NCBI GenBank assembly: GCA_963971425.1
Contig: OZ020517.1
Span: 10,170,501 to 10,234,500 of the forward strand
Length of the DNA: 64,000 bases
Origin: Bryoerythrophyllum caledonicum
Lineage: Eukaryota > Streptophyta > Bryopsida > Pottiales > Pottiaceae
Reading direction: 5' to 3'
Positions 25,523 to 36,669 of the stretch are shown here, piece after piece. The number at the start of each line of letters is the position of its first letter. Within the stretch, counting starts at the first letter, position 1. Made by a program: the position numbers and the translations under genes. Under the pieces are notes generated by a model, which saw only the letters and a list, made by a program, of their open reading frames with translations, did not search any database and was not told where the DNA came from.

Positions 25523-25689
25523 TGGCTGTTCTACTTGGGATGGTTTGTCCTTATAGAGGTAATTGCATTTCAGGAGATAGACAGTGGGTATATGTTTTCA
25601 AATTGTTCTTTTGTATTAATTTCTAGGGTTGATAACACGGCCAGTGATATAGGGAGGCTTATCTTAATCTCATAAACTTGCAATTGGAA

Positions 25690-27770
25690 TTTCCGATTTT
25701 TGATTTAGGCGGTTGCGTGGTAGTTTTGGAAAGTCCCGAGATTATACATGCGGACTCTTGATGTGTTAAATCTCAATCTGCATGAAATCCATGAGGAATT
25801 AGGTTGTGAAATTTGAAGTTGAGATTTGTGCGGACATTACATGTACTTGGATCATGATTTGGAGGTATAGAACTCATGGAAAAGCTAGGAATACATCATG
25901 AATTACATTAAATACACTAAATTACAATGAATACCATGCCACACTATGATGAATTTCATACGCATGTAAAATGATTTTGTTCTTAAATTTTGATTGAGAT
26001 TTGTCATTGTTTGGCGACTGTTAATCACTCTTGTTGCATTCAAAACTTTTGTTTTGACTCATTGAAGTATGGAAATTTTTTGTGTACAATCAAGTAGACA
26101 AAAGTAATAAAATACTCAATGATCTTGTATGAATGTTTACTTCACTTATGATTTGTCAATGCAAAGCAATCAACCAGTGCACATTTGAACCTCTTTCATT
26201 CGAAGTACAAAAAAGCTTGGAAGAATCTATTGATGGATAAAGTACACCATTCGATTGCATATATTTTGTGGACTAGGCTATTTCAAAATATTTTTCACTA
26301 ATTCTAGTATGATATGCAAATTACAGTGGCCCACCTCAATTCTCAATCCACATCAAATTGCGTACCATACAAGGTAGTGTGGGAAATTTCAAAATTTATA
26401 CACAAAATTAATGTGGAATGATGAAGACATGGTGGTGAACGCTGGGGAGTGGAAGAGATTGTTGGTAGTGAGTGGCAACATTTATTTTGTCCCAAATCCA
26501 AGATTGATGTGGCCCACATCATTTTTCACCCACATTACCAATGCATCTATATTACATTAAGTGTTTAGTGTAGTATACCCTTCAATATCCACAACTTTCA
26601 TTCCCAATGTATGGTAACTTCAAACACCATAATATATTCCATCAACCGTTGGATGTTGTGCAAATTTTCTCCAAAGTTTAACCCCTAAACGACCAAGTGT
26701 AAACAATGGGCTTTTTGAAAGTTCGGTCAAGTTCCTATGGTGTCAATTTCCAACATTTCACTTTGAAATTTCTACCATAGAAGGACATTACTAAGACCTC
26801 AGTAGGAGAGCAATTTTTTCCTAAATCCGACATACAATGAAAAAGTTGTAGGGTTTCAAATTTCAAATGGGGAGAGTAGGCACTTTGGGCACCTTCAATT
26901 TTTTTTGTTAGCACACTCTATTGAATGTGAGATTTTCAATGCTAGCAAGTAATATATTTTCCCATCATATGGTAAAAAAAAATTCTTGTCTTTAGTGAAA
27001 AATAGCATATTAACCCAAGTCAAACATTTTCACACATTGTCACACGTTGTCAAGCAAGGTACCAAAAAAACTTCTTCTTTTCCACATAAAACTTAGAGAT
27101 CTTCATATTTTTTACTTTTTTTCCCACAACAGTATGTGGTGTAAACTTTCTTATTGACCATTCGGATAATCAATCAAAAACATATTAATTTCACAAAAAA
27201 CTAAAATGCGAGTTGGTAATTTTTAAACCTCCATTCCCCGCACAGTTGTTTTGAATATGCTACACCCCTGCTCTACTTCTAAAATTTGGTGTGTAAGGAA
27301 GTAACATCATGCTCAACACGATGGTAATGGATTTAGACCTGTGTAGTACAAAAATTTGACACCAAGTGAAGTCAAAGTCTGTTGATCCACTGGACGCAGG
27401 GAAGGAAATGAACCATTTGTTTGACTTTAAATACTATAATCTTTCAATATGTGCGGTCAAATATTATGAATTTTGTGAGTATGTTACTTATTAAGTGGTA
27501 TTTGAGATCCTACGGTCTAAACTAGAAATGAATTAAGTATATTTCCTTCTTTATTCATTGTATTGGAATCCAACAATTTTGAAGTGTGTTTGGTGTGAAA
27601 TTGTCACACTACCTTAGGGGTTAAGTCGTGGTTTGTAAGGTTAGATACAAAAATAAGGCATTATATTTCCATCAAAGTTAATCCAAAGAAAAAAAATGAG
27701 CACATATCTATATTTTGCTGAAACATGGATTGGGCACCAAAGAGTTAATAAAATTTTGCCCATGAAAAAA
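25690..27770. mobile_element. Family F element, interrupted by a family C element
   Basis: Segments at about 25740-26680 and 27621-27770 match, inverted, the region 45190-45985. Shared blocks include ATCCATGAGGAATTAGG, AATCTATTGATGG, ATCAACCGTTGGATG.TGTG and GTAAGGTTAGATA. The right end reads AAAGAGTTAA. At TTAA 26678-26681 it is broken by a 939-bp element (26682-27620). No protein is recognisable. Borders of family F itself are approximate. Confidence 0.5.
26682..27620. mobile_element. Family C TTAA-type element, 939 bp, uninterrupted copy
   Basis: It is flanked by TTAA at 26678-26681 and 27621-27624, with ends CCCCTAAACGACCAAGTG and ACTACCTTAGGGG. It matches 36670-37994 along its length after removal of the insertion there. 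No coding sequence is seen. Together with families A, B and E it shares the TTAA/CCC-end format. Confidence 0.7.
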
Positions 27771-27837
27771 ATCATCATCCATTCCACTACTCTTCATAGT
27801 ACATTGTCCATGTATAATATCATTATCCATTCTACTA

Positions 27838-28054
27838 CACTAAAGATCACATTTAGTGTATGTCACACTAATTGATTTATAAATGCTATAACTTTTTACT
27901 CTTGATGAATATTATTATCGACTATGTCTATAATGATGCTTCTCTTTGAGTAGTATAGATAGTTGTGCTCTTAGTAAAATTATTCATCAAGAGTAAAAAG
28001 TTATAGCATTTATAAATACCTTAGTGTGACATACACTAAATGTGATCTTTAGTG
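27838..28054. mobile_element. Mariner-type MITE, 217 bp, near-perfect inverted ends
   Basis: The arms, about 75 bp each, start CACTAAAGATCACATTTAGT and mirror each other almost exactly. The element is flanked by TA on both sides (27836-27837, 28055-28056). The host sequence around it (CCATTC.AC-TA-CTCTTCATAGTAC) is also present without an insertion about 50 bp upstream (27780-27800), which gives an in-place empty site. TA duplication fits the Tc1/mariner superfamily. Confidence 0.75.
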
Positions 28055-28100
28055 TACTCTTCATAGTACAGTGAGGGCCCATTTGCACTTTTAGATTTAA

Positions 28101-28326
28101 CCTTTAAACATTAGAAGGTGCCACTCGTAGCTACAGTGTTCTTCATGTATGGTATTGTATTTGAACATGATAAGATTCAGATATTGAAATGACCTCCAAA
28201 TGAAAAATGTTAGTTGAAGAATCTCCAACCCAAAGGTGTAAGTCTTGCTAAACTTTAATACATTTTTTGTATTCTACAGAGTAAAATGTGCGACTGTATA
28301 TATTGTTCCCGACTGACGTTTAAGGG
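28101..28326. mobile_element. Family A TTAA-type MITE, complete reference copy
   Basis: This is a 226-bp element between TTAA 28097-28100 and 28327-28330. It starts CCTTTAAACATTAGAAGG and ends CTGACGTTTAAGGG. It is the cleanest uninterrupted copy of a family found at least six times in the window. It is non-coding. Confidence 0.7.
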
Positions 28327-28330
28327 TTAA

Positions 28331-29100
28331 CCATATGAATGTAGGTTCACATGTTGGCCATATTCATTTTACCACCTGCACTTATTTCTACAAGTGTGAA
28401 TCGGCCATAGCCGTGGTACTTAGTGTTGTCTACTTGTCGTACATGACCCGGAGTACGGTATAAACAAGGACAAACCTGATGTGAATGTGTTCACAAGCCC
28501 CGTCCTTTTGTTGGCATTTAGTACCCCAAGTTACTGAATGTATGAGAGTGGTCAAAATACCCGAGGCTCCCATTTCATTTGTGTCAACCAAGGGTATCAT
28601 AGTCAAGCATGAACAATGACATATTGTGTACAATGAGTCCTTCGTAGTTAAGCAATAAAAGTACCACAACTTGAAAAAGTCACTTGAATCCAAAGTTGCT
28701 CATCTCTCAATTGGCCACACAATTTGGCCCCACTGGTAAAGTCTTCTTCTTCAGTCAATATAGTATCGAACAAGACAAATTCATTGGACACCACGTATTG
28801 CTTGTGACTGGCCCCATTTTATAACTCCACATAAATATCTTGGGGCTTTGACTAGTTTGTGAACTTTTCACACATGTTAGAAAGGTTAGGATGGATTGCA
28901 TGATTAGGGCCCAAAATTTCTTGACTATTTCTCACTTGGAACATTTTTTTTAATTAAGGTTTCTTTTTTACAAATAATTTAGAAAAAGTTGTATTTTCAT
29001 CTCCAACCATAAGATTTTGTTATTTACATTACTAAAAGAACATGTACAATTTTTCTTGTGAAATTGTCCCTGGGAATTTGGATAATTATTGTGTTTGAGT
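28331..29100. other. Intergenic stretch
   Basis: No gene or repeat family was recognised. The frame at 28430-28693 shows no domain and is not called. Confidence 0.35.
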
Positions 29101-29112
29101 GAAGGGAAATGG

Positions 29113-29391
29113 CGCGGACAGGAAACCCCCCACGCTCGGAGTTACCCGAGGTGGGGCCCCGTCTTTATTGCATGGGCTCATTTTCTGGCCCTCCCATTTT
29201 GGGGGGGGGGTCAGAGGCTTTTTTGGGCTTTTTGTATTACTAAATTGGGGCCTACGGCCCCAATTTAGTGTAGGAGTCCCCCCTTGCCAAATTTAGGGCC
29301 CCATCCAAAAACAAAATAGGGGCTAGGTTTTGGCCCCACCACCTCCTCCCCCACTTGGTAACTCTGAGCGTGGGGGGTTTCCTGTCAAAAC
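29113..29391. mobile_element. GC-rich MITE with 12-bp target duplication (copy 1)
   Basis: The 279-bp element has inverted ends (GGACAGGAAACCCCCCACGC and its near-complement GCGTGGGGGGTTTCCTGTC) and paired GGGGCC blocks. It is flanked by GAAGGGAAATGG at 29101-29112 and 29392-29403. Duplications of 9-12 bp are typical of Mutator-like elements. A second copy lies at 38198-38470. Confidence 0.75.
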
Positions 29392-29403
29392 GAAGGGAAA
29401 TGG

Positions 29404-31232
29404 TCTTTTTCTTTGTTGAGGAAAAGTTACTTGGACGTGAAATGTAAGGGGTGTTTGATTTCACACTTGACAAGGTCTAAATCAATAAAAGCACATTCAG
29501 AAAAGAGTACACAATTTGACCAATGAAATGTGGAACCAAAGTGCGTTGTTTTTAAACTTTCAAACATGATTTTAACCATGTTGGTGAAGAATCTGAGCTT
29601 TTAGTCTAAATCTGAGCTTGTATGCAATCTCACATGAGAGGAACCTAAACAAATCTATTTGCTCTACTGAAATGTTGATTCTAACCATAGGTTTTGATCA
29701 TTTGATATAGGCCAAAATATGTTTGTTTGGTGCCCTCTTCCATACTTAGTGAATGTTATTCCAAAATATTGATCTATCCTTTCTTGAATTTCATTCCTAA
29801 GATACATTTTTATATTGTTTGCGTGCTTAGTAAGATATTATACAAAATACCTATAAGACTTCATGTATCTATCAGAAATACTTAAGCTTTATTTTCTTAA
29901 CTTAGATTTGACATTCTTGGATTTTGGAGAGAGAATATTTCTTGTCATGTTTAAATTTTTGAATTTCTAAAAGAAATTTTCGAAAGTGGTAAAGATACAA
30001 TAGTGTGAATCTTAGTTTTTGAGACATATGATATATATTTCATGATTTGTGAAGTATAATGAAGATTTTTCTATGCATTTAACTTTAGATTGTTGATCGT
30101 GCACTTAGGTCATCATTACCATTGCATTCATTGCTTTTTACATATAACAATTTTTCCAATATTATGAATTTGTATTGATTACCTTCAAAATCTAATGTCG
30201 TTTCCCCTTGGAATTGTTTAACTTTCAATCAAGTCATTGTCAACCCCTGAATATGTCCACATCATATCATATTAATCCTTAAAGCTCCTTGACTGTATTA
30301 CACCAAAAACACTATAATATTGCCCATTTTGGGGTAAAGGGTGGAAAAGGAAAAATATATATTTTTAAAATTCTAATTGTGATATCTCAATTTAGATTCC
30401 TAAAATTACATGCTCACAAAGTTTCTTAAATTTGATCACAGGGATTAGAAGTGAAAGAAAGTTATCTTTTCTTTCCTATGTTGAAAGAATTACTAGACTT
30501 TGACTTCAATTGGTGTCAATTTTTCCATTGCACAAGGTCTAAATTATAGACCATCATGTTGTATACCAAAATTTAGACCTTGAAGGAAGGTAAAGATGTG
30601 CAAGTAGAGAATGTTCACAAACTACCAACACGCATCTAAATTTTTTGTGAACTTGGTTTGTTGTGGATTGAAAATCCAAATGGTCATAAAGAACGTTTGT
30701 ACCACATCTTGTAGTAGCTAATCTAAAATAAAATAATTTTATAGAATCTCTAAACTTCATGTAGAAATGAAGAAACCTTTTTTGGTGCCTTGCTCTACAA
30801 TGTGTGTTATGCTTGATTATGTGTTGAAATAGAAAGTTTTAAACTAGATACAATTTATTTTTTTGGTTAAAAATCTCAAAGGAAATATCACTATGTATTT
30901 GTCTCAATAAATAATAATGTCTTTAGAAGGTTGCAACAAAAGATTCTGAGCTCCGCAAAAAAAGAAAGTCTACAAATTGCACTTACAATAACATAAGTTT
31001 CATTCTAGATGTTGGATACAGAAAAAAATAAAAATAAAAATTCATAGCTATTACTATGTCACGTCTTCATTAATAAAATTCATAATTTTGAGATCAAAAT
31101 TGACATCATTGGAACCCACTTGAAATGACAAAAGCTTCCTAAGGGCAAACTGCTATTATGGGGTTAGCTTGTGACTCTTGACGATAGCAATCAAGGTATG
31201 TGAGTACGCAAGTGTGGTAAAAATACCTCTAA
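29404..31232. other. AT-rich gene-free stretch
   Basis: About 1.8 kb of AT-rich DNA has no recognisable exon, RNA or transposon protein. Parts (around 30440-30780) resemble the interior of family C/F elements (phrases about ACCAAGTGAAGTCAAAGTC), so much of it is probably decayed repeats. Confidence 0.4.
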
Positions 31233-31448
31233 CCCCTAAAGGACCAAAATATTTTAGAGGAATCTCTACTCCATTGATTTAAAAATTCCTAGATGAAATT
31301 TTGAGAATGTGAGTGTAGAATCCTCTTCTAAATTTATATGAGATGATATGGTAAGTTTATTTTATAAATTTTGACGAAACGGATAGAAAGATAATTGCAA
31401 TCAAAGTGAAAAAAATTGTCTTCAAGAGGACACTTGGTCCTTCAAGGG
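31233..31448. mobile_element. Family B TTAA-type MITE (copy 2)
   Basis: This is a 216-bp element with ends CCCCTAAAGGACCAAA and TTGGTCCTTCAAGGG. The flanks CTAA and TTAT are single-base variants of TTAA. It shares TTTTAGAGGAATCTCTACTC and AGGATCCTCTTCTAAATTTA-like blocks with copies 1 and 3. Confidence 0.65.
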
Positions 31449-31876
31449 TTATTCTGAAATCAACCATTATTGCAAAGGGTCAAGTATGTGTATTTTTACC
31501 ATAAATTTTCAAGGCATTTAAAACCAAGAAGAAGTTGTCAGTGCCAGTTTGCTACCTCGCAATGGTTCTATCATGAAGGACAACAATTGTGACCTTGAAG
31601 GACATGAAGGACAAAGATAGTGACATAGATATTTACAAATGCAAATATAATGGAACTGTTTTGGCCCAAAATTTAAAAGAATGAGAATACCAAGTCTTGG
31701 CCATTATCATTGATAGTGATATCAAAGGATGAATGAAAGGTCAAGCAATGGAATAGTTGTGAGTGGTGACCAAATTGATTGTTTTTCAATTGGAAGAACT
31801 TATTGTCCTTCACAACTTTTGTCATGAGGATGTTGATTGATGAGTTTGAGAATGAAAAGAATACAGTATGTTTTAA

Positions 31877-32224
31877 CCATTTAACGCCGGAGGTCTTCAC
31901 AATGTTTGGGAGAATTCACAAGTGTACTAGATAATGCACAACAACTAGTAGATAATGCACAACATCTAGTAGATAATGCACAATATCTAGTGAATAATGC
32001 ACAACATCTACACATAGGGTACATTTCATGTTGACCCCACTTCAAAAAAATCATTATAGCTCTCTAATGCTTGGAATGCCCTTGGGAATTGTTTCGTTTG
32101 AAGCATTTGAACTATTGCCAGACACGTTCTGAACCAAAAAAAATGCATTTAACTTATGCAAAAAGAGCTGTAACCCAAAAAGCACCGGAATCAACCCAGA
32201 AACGACCACCTCAACACTAAAGGG
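31877..32224. mobile_element. Family E TTAA-type MITE (copy 2)
   Basis: It is flanked by TTAA (31873-31876 and 32225-32228). It ends with CTCAACACTAAAGGG and carries four 24-bp units (TAGTAGATAATGCACAACAT) where copy 1 has about two, so the internal repeat has expanded or contracted. Confidence 0.65.
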
Positions 32225-32264
32225 TTAAATGTTTGTAAGCAAGTTCAGGGAAATGCATGTGCAC

Positions 32265-32615
32265 TACATAATAGGGGTAAGGTAGCAAGTTAAGCAATGT
32301 GCATATTATATGAAGAGAACAAGTTATTTAATAACAGCCAATAGAATTGCAATTCTCATCCAAGTGATTTCATATTTTTCCGATGAAATGTGAGTTAGTT
32401 ATAAATTTTCAAAGTGTGGTGCCATGTTTAGTCGATGGCCGCCAATAGGTACCTCCCGTAAGTGCCAACCAAAATTAAGGGTTTTTGACTAATAAAAAAC
32501 CTCCATTTGCAGCTGAATGAATGATAATGGGATGGAAGTGAACTAGATAAATCCCAAATTTATAGGTGTTGGTTATGGTTTTGGATTAGTTAGGGGGTTA
32601 CCTTATTGTAAAGTG
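32265..32615. mobile_element. MITE family G (copy 2)
   Basis: Long colinear similarity to 9265-9645 (CAATAGAATTGCAATTCTCA, GTGATTTCATATTTTTCC, CCAATAGGTACCTCCCGTA, AATGGGATGGAAG). The ends read AGGGGTAAGGT and GGGGGTTACCTTAT. It is non-coding. Confidence 0.5.
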
Positions 32616-33399
32616 AGGAAAAGATACCTTGAGCCTTGACCTTTTTTTCTTCTTCTATTTTTAGCTATTGAAAGCTCAAAGTAGGTCTAATTATCTACAA
32701 TAATGTAACTTATCTAAGCTACATTATTCAAAGTAGATCTAATTGTCCAAAAACTTACGCTTTCATAGTGTAAGACTATTACTCCATGACAAATCAAAGT
32801 TTCCTCATCTTTTTTTAAGTAAGGTGCAGAGAAAAAAATTAAATAAACATTTGAGATCTCCCTTTTTTCTAATTTGATTTTTTTTGCTTCAAGAAGCATG
32901 AACCTTAGATTTGATCATTTGAAACCTTAATTCACGAAACACCAGACTGATTAAAAATCAAAATGTGGTTTGGTGATCTTTAAACCTCTCTTTCCAGCTT
33001 TTTTTTTGGAAAACTATTCATTTCACTCATACCTCTAAAAATTGGTGCACAAGAAACTCAATTTTTGTACAATGTAATGGTGTAAAATATATAACTTTTG
33101 CAATGCAAAAATGCAACACCAAGTGAAGTCGAAGTCTATTCATACTTCAAAGGCAAGAAAGAAGAAATACATTTTAGAATGATATAACTTACTTGTGTAG
33201 GCCAAGGTCAAGGCCGGAGTTTTCCCCCAAGATAGGAAATCTCGTATTTGATAGAAGGTTGTAGAAAAAGAATAGAGAGACTGTCACTTCAACAACGAGG
33301 AAGAGGACGACCCCCCATCATCTAAGTCATTCCCTCAAGGGGCAATGAAGGGGTCATTTCACCTTGGCCGACTTTGCTCGTCTACAAGGTTGGATATGA
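32616..33399. other. Intergenic stretch
   Basis: No gene or named element is seen. The part after 32990 repeats phrases of the family C interior (TTTTTGGAAAACTATTCATT, ACCAAGTGAAGTCGAAGTC), so it is likely a decayed relative. Confidence 0.35.
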
Positions 33400-33427
33400 T
33401 TAACCCTTAAATGTTATAAGGTGCCAC

Positions 33428-36355
33428 TATTGCAGTTTGTAGAGACAGTATTCCTCCAGAATGCACCTAATTGTCACTAAATGCTTCCAAAGTAACCGCT
33501 CTGGTTTCGTTCCCACAGAGACCTAATGTTCTTCTCCAAATACTCCCAAAAACTAAACTACCACATCAATCGTGCATGGATTAGCTATTCTCTTCACTTT
33601 ATGTATTATGGATCCGGATCCTTTCGGAGTCCAGATTTTGTACAACGACTTCCGGAAATAGTTTCCGGGAGTACGAAGGGTAGTTTGCTTTGTCTCTGTT
33701 CCTCCTCAGAGAGTCTTCCGAAGTTTTTAAGCGAGTGGCCGGGATCCACTGATCCTATTTTGTGTAAGTGGCTGAATTTCCCACTGCCTTGTGACTTTAA
33801 GTGGCTAGACACCCACTGCCCTGAACTTATAGTGACCGAACACCACACTCCCTACTCTGCTAATCGGTGATTTGATTGCTGCTGCTAGACTTAGACTCTC
33901 ACGACATCCGGATGGCCTTCCGGACACGGTCATTCAAAGACAAGTCCGGACTACAACGACATTCCGGTAAGTACGGTTGTGATTCTCCGGAGCGGATGGT
34001 ACCACTTGCCAGGGGTATTCCGTCTAGACCTACGCATCAGGTTTTTTTCCTATCTTGGGGAAAACTCCGGCCTTGACCGGAATCCAGGTTAGCACGGATT
34101 CTTCCATGTCCTAGAGATTACCAGGAAGACCTCTACATTTCATCTCTTTCCCTCCTGGCTACTTCCGGACCTTAGAGACTACTAGGAACACTTCTGCAAT
34201 AGCCCTCCAACTCTCCCAGGCGATCTCCTGATACGGATCCTGACCGGATTCTCTCTTAGCAAACCAGTCATCACCCCACTCCGGAAGGATACTTACACAA
34301 CCGCACACACAAGAATGGATCTGTTACTCACAAAGTCTACACTCTACACCAAAAGTACAAGGGAGCAAGTCTAGTACAAAGGAGTGACGTATATTTCAAA
34401 TTGAGAAAACAAGATGAGGGGTTTTCCCCAAAACCCCACTACTAAGTACTAACTAAGTTCCTTCTAAACTTAGCCTTCCTCCTAACTGCTGAAAATCCGC
34501 TAGATCTTATCTAAAAGATCCGAGAAATCCGGAAAAGTCCCTGATTGGATATCAGATCCTACAATCTCGGAAAAGTTTCCGGCTCCAGATTTCTTGTCCT
34601 AACTACAAAAACTGGCTACTGCTTCCGCCAGCAGCCGGGTGCACTAGAGCCCCATCGTTAATCGCAGCTGGTCCGGAATCTAAGCCCAAAATTACTACTC
34701 CTAAACACTAACCTAAGTTGGAGCACCCGGTGCCCGGTTTCTCCCACTTCTGCGAGAGGGGGAGATCTCCACCGGAGCCCGCTGCTTGTTCTTGGCCTTC
34801 TTTGCTGTTGCCGGCGAAGTGTTGACCTTCCGGGTCGACGGTACAGCCGCTGGAGAAACCTTTGCCGCCGGAGCTCTGGAATCCGGAGGTGGAGGTGGCT
34901 TTTCCGATGAACCTTCCGGAACTAGCGGTGTTGGTTGTTCCGGCTCGAAAGCTGTGTTGGTCTCTTGGACCAAATCCCTGTAGCTTCCGGAGGGACACCC
35001 TGGTCCGGGCGCCAGTCTTTGGGATACGGACTTCGGTGGTGCCTGGGGGTCGACTTCTGCGGGAGGATGTGGCAGACGCATGGTTGGAGGCGTTAGCAGA
35101 TCCGGAAGTTTCTTCAGTATCTCACCCGTGCTCGGGTTGGGAGATACGATGCCTTATGCCAACGTCCGGGGCGACGGAGTATCGAGGGTCTCCGGATTGG
35201 CTGAGGTACTTGGGGCTGCAGCCTGATCAGATTGTGGCGGTTTTGGAGGAGCTGAGGTCCGCTCTAGAGTCATGAAGTCTTCCAGTACCTGAGCCGATTG
35301 GTGCTCCGGGTCCGCCGGAGTGATGTTGCTCACCTGCTGCTGCACCTGCTCCCAGGTCCGACCCATCTTCTTCGCTTGGTAAAGGAGAAACCGGAAGATG
35401 TTGGCCCTGGTCACCTTCTTCACCTTCTCCACCAATTCGGTGAAGAGCTGGCTCCGGTTGACCATGTCCGCCGGAAAGGTCAGAGCCCCCCGGACCTCCA
35501 TCAAGGCGGCTGCCGATGCGTTGGCTCTTGCCTCCGCCTGTTTCCGGACCACCATTGTCAGGTCTATCTCCAGTCGCAGTTGCTTCGCCTTCTTCTCCAA
35601 CTCCATGTTGGATTTGTACAGGATGGAGACCTGTAGGTGCAACGCTTTCACATCAGCCGCCTTGCTCCGGAGATCCTCCAGCCGGTTGATAGCGTCTTCC
35701 AACTGGTTGATTCCCAGACTCTGGAAGACCTGCGCTACACCGGTTGTAACGATGTAGTTGGTCTCCTTGAAGGCGGCCACTCTCTAGCTGACCTCGCGCA
35801 TGAGATCATCCATCTCCTTCAGCTGGGCCTTGGAGTCTTCCGAGTCGAGCTTCCTCCTCTTCCGCCTGGCTTCCTTGGACAGCCTAGACTCGTCTTCACC
35901 GGACGATTCGGACGAAATGCGGATGTCCGGACTCTCCGGTACTGGCTCCTTCCCTCGAGGCCTCTTCTGGGTCCTCCGATCTTCCTCCGGAGTGTCCGTG
36001 GTTGTTGGTTCCGGCACGGGTTCCGCTGCCCCACCGGGCTCTTCCTCTGACTCTTCACCTCCGTACTTCTGGAGGCTGAGGATTTCTTCATACTGCCTCT
36101 GCTCCCTCTGGGTGAGCTGTTGGTGGTGACAGAAGAAATGCACCACGTAGGAAGCTAGGGGAGTCGCCGATTTTTTCACCTTCTGGAGGTTGGTCACTAG
36201 CCGGTTGATCATTTCGCTCATGAGCGTTCCCCAGTCCACGGCAATCTTTCCCCGGAGTGCTCCGGGGAAAGTACAGGCCCACTTCGCCCTAATTTTTTTG
36301 TTTTTGCCGGATTTTTAGGTTAACTTCCGGCACGATGTAGGAACGGATTCCCACA
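33428..36355 (-). mobile_element. 2.9-kb TCCGGA-rich element with GCCAC target duplication
   Basis: The element is inserted in a family A MITE and flanked by GCCAC at 33423-33427 and 36356-36360. It is unusually rich in TTCCGG/TCCGGA motifs in its outer 1 kb on the left and near the right end, like the subterminal motifs of CACTA or MULE elements. No clear terminal inverted repeat is visible. Near both ends a similar phrase occurs (TGTAGAGACAGTATTCC and TGTAGGAACGGATTCC). It carries one long minus-strand frame broken by two stops (36300-34713). The class is undetermined; 5 bp would fit LTR elements but no LTR is seen. Confidence 0.6.
34713..36306 (-). pseudogene. Element-encoded protein of unknown class, two nonsense stops
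   Basis: One frame of about 530 codons runs from 36306 to TAG 34713-34715. It is interrupted only by TAG at 35784-35786 and TAA at 35154-35156. The first part reads CTFPGALRGKIAVDWGTLMS and SYVVHFFCHHQQLTQREQRQ, then an acidic Ser/Glu/Pro-rich region with basic KRRKLDSED-like nuclear-signal sequence. The middle (LEDAINRLEDLRSKAADVKA onward) is a long probable coiled coil. The tail is Pro/Ala/Lys-rich (KKAKNKQRAP). It resembles the cytoskeletal-looking accessory or gag-like proteins often annotated as plant transposon proteins, but I recognise no catalytic domain. No good start codon precedes the conserved N-terminal block, suggesting an upstream exon or truncation. Confidence 0.55.
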
Positions 36356-36669
36356 GCCACCAGTGACCACAATATTGTACATGTATGGTCTTGTATTTGA
36401 ACATGATAAAGTTCAGATTGATTGAAATGACCTCCAAATGGAATATGTGAGTTGAAGAATCTTCAATCCAAAGGTGTAAGCCTCGCTAAACTGTAATACT
36501 TGTTATGTATCCTACATAGTAAAATATATGCATGTATATACGGTTCTTAATTGACATTTAAGGATTAAATCGTTAGGTGTCACTAATAGCCACAGTCTTC
36601 TACATGTGGTGTTGTATTTGAACATGATAAGGTTCAATCTTGAAATTCCCTCCAAATGAAAGATGCTAA

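Larger units (their letters stand above)
33404..36564. mobile_element. Family A TTAA-type MITE split by a 2.9-kb insertion
   Basis: The left part (33404-33427) begins CCCTTAAATGTTATAAGGTG after TTAA 33400-33403. The right part (36361-36564) runs to TTAA 36565-36568. Removing the insertion and one duplicate leaves 228 bp, the same size as the 226-bp reference copy, and the rejoined order matches other copies. Confidence 0.75.

Noticed and set aside
33428-36355. CACTA (En/Spm) transposon, since the left boundary could be read as CACTA and TCCGG motifs are dense.
   Set aside because: The right boundary reads CAGTG rather than TAGTG, the inner ends do not match, and a 5-bp GCCAC duplication restores the host MITE better than a 3-bp one. 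Left unclassified.
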